Of a stretch of 64,000 nt of DNA, positions 37,408 through 45,120 are shown in pieces (positions within the stretch are counted from its first letter, which is position 1; every line of letters begins with the position of its first letter). Below the pieces are notes generated by a model. That model was not told the DNA's origin. It saw only the letters and a list, made by a program, of their open reading frames with translations, and did no database searches. The position numbers and the translations under genes are program-made. Origin of the DNA: Leptospirales bacterium (GTDB lineage: Bacteria > Spirochaetota > Leptospiria > Leptospirales > Leptonemataceae); contig JAIBBN010000001.1 in the NCBI GenBank assembly GCA_019694655.1, positions 310,001 through 374,000 of the forward strand, given 5' to 3'.

Positions 37408-38961
37408 TTATCCGCCCTTGATACGTTGCTGCAAATGTTCCGCGACGCGCAGCGCCATGGCCATGATGGTCAGCGAAGGATTCACGGCCCCGCTGGAAGG
37501 GAAAAAGGCGCCATCGACTACATAGAGGTTGTCCAGTTCGTGGGCCTTGCAGTTGGCATCGAGCACGGAGCTGGCCGCGTCTTTGCCCATTCGCGCCGTT
37601 CCCACCTGGTGGGCGACGCCCGCCAGCGGAATCTTCTTACGCAGATAAAGCGAGTGCGGCACAATATGATCGGTCTTCTCAACTTCGCGCAGCAATTTGG
37701 TCCAGCGCGCCATCAAGCGATCGTAGCCCTGGGTGTTGTTGTCGTGGTAGTCCAGGATCACTTTGTCTTGATTGATGCGCACACGATTGTTGGCGTCCGG
37801 CAGGTCCTCGGAGGTCAGCCACCAGTCAATGGAGTGCGTGGCCATTTCTTCCAGCACGCGACCTGGCGCAAACTTGGGCGCGTCGCCGCGCAGCATGTCC
37901 TTATTGGCCTTGCCCAGCAACTGGATGTGGCCCATCGGGAATTCGAAGTCCGGCTCGCCCCAGTAGAAATCGTTGATGGCCATGGTCTTTTGAAACACCG
38001 TCGGGTTGCGGCGATCGGAGATGCCGAGGATGGCGCCGTTGACGTGCTTCATGAAGTTGCGGCCGACCTGGCCGGAGCCATTGGCCAGACCCTGTGGGTG
38101 TCGATCGCTATGGCTGCGCAGCAGCAGCGCTGCGCTGTTGATTGCACCGCAGGCCGCTACCACAATGCCGCCCTTGAAGCTGCGCATCTGACCATCGACC
38201 TCAGCCTGGACCTCTTCAACGCTGCGGCCTGAGGCGCCGGTTACAAGCCGTTGCACCTTTGCCCGAACGATCAAGTCGACGTTGGGCAGTGTGTGCACCG
38301 GTCGAATGCAGCTGATATCGGAATCCGACTTGGCATTGACCAGACAGGGAAAGCCGTCGCAGGTGCCGCAGCGAATGCATTCGCTTTCCAGAGGATTGGC
38401 CTCATTGAGGTGTACGCCAAGCGGCACGTGAAAGGGCTTCAGTCCGCGACGTTGCAATTCGTCGCGCATCTCGGCAATACGCGGCTCGTGCGAAACGGCG
38501 GGAAAGGGAAAGTCGCTGCTGCGCGGCGGTTCGGTTGGATCGTCGCCCTGTTTGCCGTGCACGCGATACAGAATCTCCGCCTCGCGATAGTAAGGCTCCA
38601 GTTCCGAATAGCGCACCGGCCAGGCCGGCGAGATGCCGCCAGCGTGACGCACCTCTTCGAAGTCGCGCTCACGCAAACGCAGCAGCGCTGCGCCGTAGAC
38701 CTTTGTGTTTCCGCCTACCCAGTAGCCGGTGCCTGGATGAAATTCTTTGCCCTCTGAATCCAGCCAGGTTTCCGTGGTATGGTAGCGTTCCTTTTGAAAG
38801 ACGGAAATCGTATCCCAGTTTTCCTGTTCGCGCGGCAGCCAATCGCCGCGTTCCAGAATCAGGATCTTTAGATGCGGCGCCTGCGTGGCCAGTTTGTGCG
38901 CCAGCGTCCCGCCGCCGGCGCCGGTGCCGATGATAATGACATCGTAGTTTTGTTCTGCCAT
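37408..38961 (-). CDS. GMC family FAD-dependent oxidoreductase
   Basis: A 517-residue flavoprotein of the glucose-methanol-choline family that oxidises alcohols or sugars. The FAD motif VIIIGTGAGGGTLAHKLA is near the start, and the C-terminal block GAFFPSSGAVNPSLTIMAMA contains the usual Asn partner of the catalytic His, which lies in VAHQVGTARMG. A central cysteine group (CIRCGTCDGFPC) recalls the ferredoxin-like cysteines of some GMC dehydrogenases. ATG 38961 is chosen because AAGGA lies seven bases upstream. It follows the SDR gene by 16 bases and precedes the glycosidase by three. Acceptor is unknown. Confidence 0.91.
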   Translation of the reverse strand: MAEQNYDVIIIGTGAGGGTLAHKLATQAPHLKILILERGDWLPREQENWDTISVFQKERYHTTETWLDSEGKEFHPGTGYWVGGNTKVYGAALLRLRERDFEEVRHAGGISPAWPVRYSELEPYYREAEILYRVHGKQGDDPTEPPRSSDFPFPAVSHEPRIAEMRDELQRRGLKPFHVPLGVHLNEANPLESECIRCGTCDGFPCLVNAKSDSDISCIRPVHTLPNVDLIVRAKVQRLVTGASGRSVEEVQAEVDGQMRSFKGGIVVAACGAINSAALLLRSHSDRHPQGLANGSGQVGRNFMKHVNGAILGISDRRNPTVFQKTMAINDFYWGEPDFEFPMGHIQLLGKANKDMLRGDAPKFAPGRVLEEMATHSIDWWLTSEDLPDANNRVRINQDKVILDYHDNNTQGYDRLMARWTKLLREVEKTDHIVPHSLYLRKKIPLAGVAHQVGTARMGKDAASSVLDANCKAHELDNLYVVDGAFFPSSGAVNPSLTIMAMALRVAEHLQQRIKGG

Positions 38962-38977
38962 GATTTTGATCCTTGCC

Positions 38978-39823
38978 TTAACCGCCGGTCGCAAAGCCGG
39001 GATAGTTGGTCATACCGCCGTCGACATAGATGGTAATGCCATTGATGTAGTCGGAGAGGTCCGAGGAGAGCCACACGGCAGCGCGGCCAATGTCTTCGGT
39101 CACGCCAACGCGCTTGTAGGGAATCAATTCCAGCAGCTTCTCTTCGGCATCCGCCGTAAACCAGGCCTGCTGGTTGATCGGCGTCTTGATCGCGCCAGGG
39201 CTGATGGCGTTGCAGCGAATTTTCTTGGGGGCCAGTTCCTGAGCGACGGATTTCATAAACATCAGCACGCCGCCTTTGGAAGCAGCGTAGTTGCAGTGCG
39301 TGGCCCAGGGAATGATGTCGTGCACCGAACTCATGCATACGATCTTGCCGCAGGCGACGGAACGTTCCATCACTACGCCGCGCCGCAGGAATTCGCGCAC
39401 CGCTTCGCGAGCGCAGAGAAATTGCCCGGTCAGGTTGACGCGTAACACAAACTCCCACTGTTCGAGGGTCATATCAACAAGGTTTGCGTCGCGCTGCAGG
39501 CCGGCATTGTTGATCAAAATGTCGACCGTTCCAAAGTGGCCAATCGTCTGCTTGAACATCTCCTGAACGTCGGCCTCCTTGCTCACGTCGCCTTTCACGG
39601 CAATGGCCTTGCCTCCGTTCTGCTCAATGCTATGCGCAACGCCTTCGGCTGCTTCAGGATCGACGACATAATTGACAACCACCTGAGCGCCGGCCTGGCC
39701 CAGCGCCAGGGCTACGCCTTTGCCGATGCCGGAATTGGCGCCGGTAACTACCGCAGTTTGACCTTTCAATAAGTCGCGATACACCTCCCGTTCGGTCTCA
39801 TTCAACTTTTTCAAATCTTCCAT
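38978..39823 (-). CDS. Short-chain dehydrogenase, glucose 1-dehydrogenase-like
   Basis: A 281-residue classical SDR. The cofactor loop TGANSGIG is at 27-34, NNAG at 106-109, and the catalytic set is S165 or S166, Y179 and K183 (NYAASKGG). It resembles bacterial glucose 1-dehydrogenases and stress-type SDRs with a short N-terminal extension (MEDLKKLNETER). The start has an AGGAAAGG ribosome site. As first gene of the operon it probably sets transcript start; the palindrome 39929-39940 lies about 105 bases upstream. Substrate may be glucose or another sugar supplied by the glycosidase. Confidence 0.9.
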   Translation of the reverse strand: MEDLKKLNETEREVYRDLLKGQTAVVTGANSGIGKGVALALGQAGAQVVVNYVVDPEAAEGVAHSIEQNGGKAIAVKGDVSKEADVQEMFKQTIGHFGTVDILINNAGLQRDANLVDMTLEQWEFVLRVNLTGQFLCAREAVREFLRRGVVMERSVACGKIVCMSSVHDIIPWATHCNYAASKGGVLMFMKSVAQELAPKKIRCNAISPGAIKTPINQQAWFTADAEEKLLELIPYKRVGVTEDIGRAAVWLSSDLSDYINGITIYVDGGMTNYPGFATGG

Positions 39824-39928
39824 TGTTTTCCTTTCCTGTGTTCATGCCGGAGACTCTCCCCGGCGATCTAATTCCAAGGTCTGCAAAGTTTCGAAGTCTA
39901 TTTCGTGGCAAGGCCTGTAGTTCGTATG

Positions 39929-39940
39929 TAGTTTAAACTA
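39929..39940. promoter_or_regulatory. Perfect 12-base palindrome upstream of the sugar-oxidation operon
   Basis: The sequence tagtttaaacta is a perfect AT-rich palindrome in the 125-base gap between the SDR start and the stop of the membrane protein at 39949. It has the size and position of an operator or promoter-proximal site for the operon read on the minus strand. No regulator gene lies beside it. This could also be chance in an AT-rich promoter. Confidence 0.35.
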
Positions 39941-39948
39941 GATTCGGC

Positions 39949-40374
39949 CTACTGCGCCGCTTCCGGGGGGCGAGCCTGAAGCAGCTGGCGAATGGCAAGA
40001 GCGTAAGCAAGCAAAAATGGGGCGAAGCTCAGGGCTTGAATTCCTTCAAATTTGAAGGCAAGGCCCATGTCAAAAGATTCGCGAACAAAATGCATGGCAA
40101 AGACCAGAGCCAGACTGGTCCGCTCAGCGCGCCACATTGCTAGAGCGGTCAGTGCAATCATCGAAAGGTTGCGTCCGGCCAGCTCCAGCAGCGCTCTCAG
40201 ATTCTCAGGCCGCGCTGCATCAAATGAGCCGTATGCCAGCGATGGTTCAAATAAAGCCGACCAGGATTTCAAGCAGAGGATGGCGATAACCAGCAGGTTC
40301 AGCACTTGCATCCACCGTGGAATCTTCTGGCGGACCAAATTCGACCGGTTTGTCACAGACGAAGGCTCTGCCAT
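39949..40374 (-). CDS. Four-helix membrane protein, unknown
   Basis: A 141-residue protein with a short polar N-terminus and four hydrophobic helices (MQVLNLLVIAILCL, LSMIALTALAMW, ALVFAMHFVRESFD, FAPFLLAYALAI). It shares layout and the spaced pattern of a charged third helix (HFVRESFDMGL against VRLAADLGDLIN) with the protein at 40486-40875, so the two may be diverged duplicates. No family is recognised with confidence. It sits between the sugar operon and its possible twin. Confidence 0.6.
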   Translation of the reverse strand: MAEPSSVTNRSNLVRQKIPRWMQVLNLLVIAILCLKSWSALFEPSLAYGSFDAARPENLRALLELAGRNLSMIALTALAMWRAERTSLALVFAMHFVRESFDMGLAFKFEGIQALSFAPFLLAYALAIRQLLQARPPEAAQ

Positions 40375-40450
40375 ATTAGGTGACAGATTCGCGATGCCCC
40401 TGGCGGTTACAAAAATTATGGGGCGCTATGTAATAATTGTAAGCCCCAGA

Positions 40451-40476
40451 GGTCCGCGGCGCTCTGGCCGCGGACC
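40451..40476. terminator. GC-rich 10-base hairpin, possible terminator
   Basis: A perfect stem (ggtccgcggc 40451-40460 with gccgcggacc 40467-40476) with a six-base loop, just past the stop of the gene at 40486-40875. No T-run follows on either strand, so it may stop transcription weakly or protect the 3' end of the transcript. Confidence 0.5.
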
Positions 40477-40485
40477 ATCGATGCG

Positions 40486-40875
40486 TTATTCTGAACGGCG
40501 CAGCCAGAGCAGGCAGAGCAGGCACAGCGCCTCGATGCTGGCAAAGACGCCCAGTATTTGTGGAACGAAGGCGTCCAGTCCCGGAGTTGTGGCTGAATTG
40601 ATCAGATCGCCCAGGTCTGCCGCCAGACGCACAGCAAACATCAGCGCCAGCATCGACTTGCTGCGCGATAGCAGCGCCACCAGGAATCCAACGGCGATGG
40701 CCAGCAACCGAACGCCCAGGTTGCGGACAGTCCATATAGCCAGAGGATCGGTCGCAGTGTAGCCAACGAAGGAAACCTGGTGCGTTGTGTAAAAAGCGTA
40801 AAATGACTGCAGGTAGTTCAGGGCGAAAAAGGCGGCAATGAGCTGCACCAGCAGATAAAGAATGGATCGTGCCAT
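40486..40875 (-). CDS. Four-helix membrane protein, unknown
   Basis: A 129-residue protein with four hydrophobic helices: YLLVQLIAAFFALNYL, RNLGVRLLAIAVGFLVAL, MLALMFAVRLAADLGDLI and ILGVFASIEALCLLCLLWL. The layout matches the membrane protein at 39949-40374. A GC-rich hairpin follows its stop. It is divergent from no gene and lies 57 bases from the GTPase gene on the same strand; the two may be co-transcribed. Function unknown. Confidence 0.62.
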   Translation of the reverse strand: MARSILYLLVQLIAAFFALNYLQSFYAFYTTHQVSFVGYTATDPLAIWTVRNLGVRLLAIAVGFLVALLSRSKSMLALMFAVRLAADLGDLINSATTPGLDAFVPQILGVFASIEALCLLCLLWLRRSE

Positions 40876-40932
40876 ATTAAAATGATCTCCTTCCGGCCGC
40901 GCCGGGGTTCGCCGGTCGCTCGCGCGATTGCA

Positions 40933-42201
40933 TCAAGCCTGACCGCTGGCTTTTTCTGTCCACAATTCGCGGAATTGCTCCGGCTGCTTCAGCTCGCCGG
41001 AGAAAAAATAGGCCTCCGCCGCCTTGCCCAGGGCAAAGGTTCCGGAGGCGGCGATCGATCCCGATGCGGCCCAGCCGCCAATCGGCAGAAGCTTGAGCAG
41101 CTGTTGCGCCGCATAGCGCAGCCCGCCGGCGGTCAGCAAGTTGACGCCAATCGCCGAGAGGTATTCGTGAGCCGTTTCCTTGCTGACCGGCCGACAGGAG
41201 AGTCCGCCGATCATAGCTATCATCAACATCTGCATCGGCGCCAGAACCAGAAAGTCAGAGAGCGGCAGGGGCGATGCGCCGACTCCCGACGCAATCACCG
41301 CAAAGCGTTTGATCAAGCTGCTGGAGATACGGCGCAATTGTTCTCTGCGGCGCAGCGCCTGGTAATAGTCCAGCAGGGCGGCCTCCGGCAAGCGTGCGCC
41401 GATAAAGTCGGCCAGGACATCAATGTTCCAGTTTTCTCCGGGCAATGAGCAAACGGCAATCACTGCCGGTCGCTCCCGTTCAGGGCCGGCCAGGCCGCGA
41501 TAGGGCGCAGCGGCGTCGAGCGCCACGGCGTGCATCCCAAGCGCCTCGCCGGTCAGATACTGCAGCGCCTCATGGATCAGCGCTGCTTTGTGGGCGCTCT
41601 TTTCCGGCGGCCAGTCGCGCGGATTGCCAAGCGTATCCGCCTTATTAACGACAACTACCACCGGCGTTTGCAGGCCGCTATCGCGTTGCAAGGCATCGAC
41701 CATTTCCGCCATGACCGTCAGGTCCATGGCCAGATTGCGGATTTCGGGGGCGCTGATTACATGCAGAATGACGTCCGGCTTGTGGCGCAGCAGATCCTCG
41801 CGCAGGGCCCGCAAGGCATCGTCGACGGGGGCGCCATCGGGTCGCGTTGTCTCAAAGATACCGCGCGAGTCGATTACCTGCCATGCTGAAAACGGTTCTT
41901 GAAAGCTGATCAGATAGGGGATGGATTCCGGCGTCGTAGGCTTCACATCGCCAACCGGGGCCACATTGCGCCCGGACAGAGCGTTGATCAGCGATGACTT
42001 GCCGTGTCCGGACCGACCGGCGAGGAAAAGCGAAGGCGGTCGACTCTCGGTGATCAGGCGCCGAATTTCATCCAGCGCCGGCCCCATAACGGTGCGCTTC
42101 AAAAATTGACGGGCATCGACTGGCAGGAAGCCGGATACGGAATCGAAGAATTCGTCGATACTGTCCAGCAGTTCGCGCGTCCGGTTGCGGTCAATCGCCA
42201 T
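40933..42201 (-). CDS. DUF697-type GTPase
   Basis: A 422-residue protein with a GTPase domain of the Era/EngB-related class: G1 is GRSGHGKSS (62-70), G3 is DSRG (111-114), and G4 is NKAD (186-189). The C-terminal 170 residues include the hydrophobic block PLSDFLVLAPMQMLMIAMIGG, which matches DUF697, a membrane-associated region found in YcjF-like proteins. G3 has Ser where Thr or Ala is more usual. Such proteins are thought to act at membranes under stress. It is on the same strand as the lipoprotein gene upstream (42244), 42 bases apart, so the two may be co-transcribed. Confidence 0.84.
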   Translation of the reverse strand: MAIDRNRTRELLDSIDEFFDSVSGFLPVDARQFLKRTVMGPALDEIRRLITESRPPSLFLAGRSGHGKSSLINALSGRNVAPVGDVKPTTPESIPYLISFQEPFSAWQVIDSRGIFETTRPDGAPVDDALRALREDLLRHKPDVILHVISAPEIRNLAMDLTVMAEMVDALQRDSGLQTPVVVVVNKADTLGNPRDWPPEKSAHKAALIHEALQYLTGEALGMHAVALDAAAPYRGLAGPERERPAVIAVCSLPGENWNIDVLADFIGARLPEAALLDYYQALRRREQLRRISSSLIKRFAVIASGVGASPLPLSDFLVLAPMQMLMIAMIGGLSCRPVSKETAHEYLSAIGVNLLTAGGLRYAAQQLLKLLPIGGWAASGSIAASGTFALGKAAEAYFFSGELKQPEQFRELWTEKASGQA

Positions 42202-42243
42202 GCCTTTCCCCGATGGTTAAGTTTTCTAAAGTTTAGCAAGAAA

Positions 42244-43161
42244 TCAACGGCCCTGCAGCTCTTGCGCCAGATTGCGCACTGATTGCGACTCGCGCACGGC
42301 GGCATACAGCGGATCGTAGAGGATTAAGGCGCCAGCCGCGCGGCGAATGGCCCGGCAACGTCGTTCCAGCGCCGACCGTTCGGCGCAAGTCGCGCCCAAT
42401 CGCGCTTGAAATTCTTGCAGCTGCGCGCCAAAGGCCGCGGCATTGCCGCTCTGTGCAGCGTTGGTCGCTTTCTCCCAGCTTTCAGTCAGCGGATTGCGAA
42501 TCGCTCCCTGACCGTGCAGCATATGAAACTCAATGTCCCACAGCGCCGCAAAGGCGTGGCTGCGTGCTCGATTGCTGAGTTGTTCGCCGGCGGCGCTGGC
42601 CGATGCTGGCGGCTGTTGTGCAAGAAAGCCGCGGTAGTCGGCGATGCCGCTCAGGCACTGTTCAAAAAAGGGCTGGGCGAAGACGGTGCGCGGCGCGGGC
42701 GTTCCGCCAGCTTGCGCTGCAGCGCTGGCGGCGCGCAATTCGCCAAGCGCCGCGCCCGGTGCGTTTCCGCGACAGAACTGCACCGCCCTGGCCATAGCGC
42801 GCAGATACTCCGAATCGGTTGACGGTTCATGGGGCTGCAAGGCCTGGATGGCGGCGTCATAGATCGGCGCCGGTCGCAAGCGCTGCGCTCGCCGGTAGGC
42901 TTCCAGCGCTTCCTCGCGACGGCCTTCGAGTTCCAGCAGCGTCCCGAGGTTGTAGCAGCTTGCGTCTTGCAGATCTGCGTTCCAGGAGCAGCCATTTCGC
43001 AGGAGCTTGAGCGCCGCTTCGGTATCGCGCGGCGACTTCCAGTAAAGATTGATAGCCTCATCGTAAAGATCGTAGTAGGGGCGTTCAGACCAGAGCGCGC
43101 GGCAGGCGGGGAGGGCAAAAGATATGGACAGAAAAAGCCCGACCATCGCCCAATCCCTCAT
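42244..43161 (-). CDS. TPR-like lipoprotein
   Basis: A 305-residue product. ATG 43161 gives a signal peptide ending in ALPAC, a good lipobox; the frame is open further upstream, but that stretch is a basic leader overlapping the opposite strand. The mature part begins with two helical hairpins of TPR type (YDEAINLYWKSPRDTEAALKL and ASCYNLGTLLELEGRREEALEAYRRAQ), then a Cys-containing helical region. It is probably an envelope scaffold or peptidoglycan-linked partner. It is divergent from the processing-protease gene with 52 bases between the two starts. Confidence 0.7.
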   Translation of the reverse strand: MRDWAMVGLFLSISFALPACRALWSERPYYDLYDEAINLYWKSPRDTEAALKLLRNGCSWNADLQDASCYNLGTLLELEGRREEALEAYRRAQRLRPAPIYDAAIQALQPHEPSTDSEYLRAMARAVQFCRGNAPGAALGELRAASAAAQAGGTPAPRTVFAQPFFEQCLSGIADYRGFLAQQPPASASAAGEQLSNRARSHAFAALWDIEFHMLHGQGAIRNPLTESWEKATNAAQSGNAAAFGAQLQEFQARLGATCAERSALERRCRAIRRAAGALILYDPLYAAVRESQSVRNLAQELQGR

Positions 43162-43213
43162 GCCATTCTGGCGACTGCGCCGCCGCTGCCGCCCCCTGGA
43201 TCGACCTTCCTTC

Positions 43214-45097
43214 ATGAAACGAACCCTCTTGCGCTTCGTACTGCGCCAAAGTTTGACCCTCTTCACAATCTCCGCGTTGTTTGCCGCCGCTTGCAAGGGC
43301 TCGGCGGACAGCGGGGCGCCGGGCTCCTTTGGTCGCGACGCTTTTTATCGATCGGTGGATTACGCAGTCGAGAACTATATCGATCCGGATGGCATCGATC
43401 AGTCGCGCTGCTATGTCAATGCCGCCGACATGGCGCTGCGCTCTCTTCCCTATAGTCTCACCCTGATGACCCGGGAATTTTATGAAAAGCGCGCTCAGTT
43501 TATCGAGGCCGATCGCATACCGCCGGGCCGCGCGCTGCAGATTGAGGGCCAGGACCAGTTCGTCATTTTTGTGCCTGACTATTCCGGGTGGAAAGAACGT
43601 CGCGATCGCATTCAGTCCCAGGATGAAGAGCGTTACCGGCGCATGAGTCAGAGCGATCGCCGCGCGGAATTCCTTCGACAGCGCCAGCAGGATGAAGAGC
43701 TGCGCAAGTTTACGGAGGCCAGCTGGAAGCGCGTCGATTTCAGCAAGAACGACTTTGAACGCGTAGTCGCATGGATTGAAAAGAATCTGTCTTCTTACTC
43801 GGCTGCGCCAGCAGGTATGCAGGCGCCGGAAGAAGAGGAGGGGGAGGCCGGCGCCGCGGGCCAGGAAAGGCCTTCCTTTGGCATGAACGTCGTCTATTTT
43901 GCGGCCGCCAATGGCTTCGTCGAAGCCATGGATCCGCACAGCGCCGTAATTGATCAAGGCAGCTGGGACAAGATGCGCACCGAAGCGGAAGATTCCAGCT
44001 TCGAAGGCATTGGCGCCTTGCTGCGCGGCGGCGGTCGCGAGGATGTGATCGTCGAGACGCCCTTGCCGGGCAGTCCCGCTCTGCAGGCCGGGTTGCGCGC
44101 CGGCGATATCATCCGCAAGGTCGATGGTCAATCGATTGCAACGCTGTCGCTGGGCGCCGTCGTCAAGCGTATCCGCGGTCCCAAACAGACGATGGTGACT
44201 CTGGAGGTGAACCGAGCCACGGAACTGAAAACGCTTTCCATTCGTATTACGCGCGATGTGATCCACCAGACAGCCGTCTCCTCGCGATTGTTGAGCGCCC
44301 AGAATACTGACGCGCGCTTGCTGGGCGGACGCAAGATCGGCTACATCAAAATCGCCAGCTTCCTCTATGCCCAGAACAACACCTCGCGCCTGATTCGAAA
44401 CGAGTACCAGAAATTGATTCAGGAGGCCGGCGGCCGCCTGGACGGACTGGTGCTTGATTTGCGCGGCAATCCGGGCGGCTACCTGGAAGAAGCGGTGGAT
44501 GTGGCCGGCCTCTTTCTGCCGCGTGGGAGCGTCGTCGTGCGCGTGCGCGATGCCAGCGGCGAAGTGCAAGAGGACAAGAGTTCGGCGCAGCCAGTGACGC
44601 CGGCGGACCTGCCGATTGTAACGCTGATCAACGCCGGATCGGCCTCGGCCAGCGAAATCGTCGCTTCGGCGCTGCTCGATCACAAGCGTTCGCTGATTCT
44701 GGGCGAACGGAGCTTCGGCAAGGCTACGGTGCAGGGCGTCCATCCGCTGCGCGGCGGCGCCATGCTAAAGTTGACAACCGCCCGCTACTACGCTCCTAAC
44801 GGATACACGGTGCAAGTTTACGGCGTACTTCCGGATATCGAGCTTTCCGACGAAGCCGACGGCTCTTTCCCGCCGCGCTGGCGCGAAGAGGATATGTGGA
44901 AACACCTGCCGGAGCTGGAGTCGCGTCCGGCAGACGGCAGCCGCACCGGCTGGATCGATCGGCTCAAGGCACTGGCCAACTCAGCGGCGGCAGAGAGCTA
45001 TTTGCGCTTGCATCAAGCCGACGCCTTAAAGCCAGATCACATGCTGATTCGAGCGCTGCCCTACCTGGTTGCTCTGGGCCAGTCGCCCGCGCCCTGA
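43214..45097 (+). CDS. Lipoprotein carboxy-terminal processing protease (S41)
   Basis: A 627-residue S41 protease. ATG 43214 gives a signal peptide ending in FAAAC (lipid Cys27). An N-terminal helical region of about 180 residues (with DEERYRRM and RRAEFLRQRQQDEE) is longer than in CtpA and closer to Prc, with a Glu-rich linker (EEEEGEAG). A PDZ domain follows (VETPLPGSPALQAGLRAGD), then the catalytic core with S478 in GSASASE and K503 in SFGKATVQ, exactly 25 apart as in the family. It cleaves periplasmic or outer-membrane proteins, probably in peptidoglycan turnover. It is divergent from the TPR lipoprotein gene. Confidence 0.94.
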   Translation: MKRTLLRFVLRQSLTLFTISALFAAACKGSADSGAPGSFGRDAFYRSVDYAVENYIDPDGIDQSRCYVNAADMALRSLPYSLTLMTREFYEKRAQFIEADRIPPGRALQIEGQDQFVIFVPDYSGWKERRDRIQSQDEERYRRMSQSDRRAEFLRQRQQDEELRKFTEASWKRVDFSKNDFERVVAWIEKNLSSYSAAPAGMQAPEEEEGEAGAAGQERPSFGMNVVYFAAANGFVEAMDPHSAVIDQGSWDKMRTEAEDSSFEGIGALLRGGGREDVIVETPLPGSPALQAGLRAGDIIRKVDGQSIATLSLGAVVKRIRGPKQTMVTLEVNRATELKTLSIRITRDVIHQTAVSSRLLSAQNTDARLLGGRKIGYIKIASFLYAQNNTSRLIRNEYQKLIQEAGGRLDGLVLDLRGNPGGYLEEAVDVAGLFLPRGSVVVRVRDASGEVQEDKSSAQPVTPADLPIVTLINAGSASASEIVASALLDHKRSLILGERSFGKATVQGVHPLRGGAMLKLTTARYYAPNGYTVQVYGVLPDIELSDEADGSFPPRWREEDMWKHLPELESRPADGSRTGWIDRLKALANSAAAESYLRLHQADALKPDHMLIRALPYLVALGQSPAP

Positions 45098-45120
45098 AAT
45101 AGATTCCACTGCTCGCTGCT

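Noticed and set aside
36781-38232. Long plus-strand open frame opposite the GMC oxidoreductase and glycosidase
   Set aside because: Both minus-strand genes are intact with family motifs; the antisense product has none.
43085-44743. Long minus-strand open frame opposite the S41 protease
   Set aside because: The protease has its full catalytic pair on the plus strand; the antisense product shows no recognisable motif.
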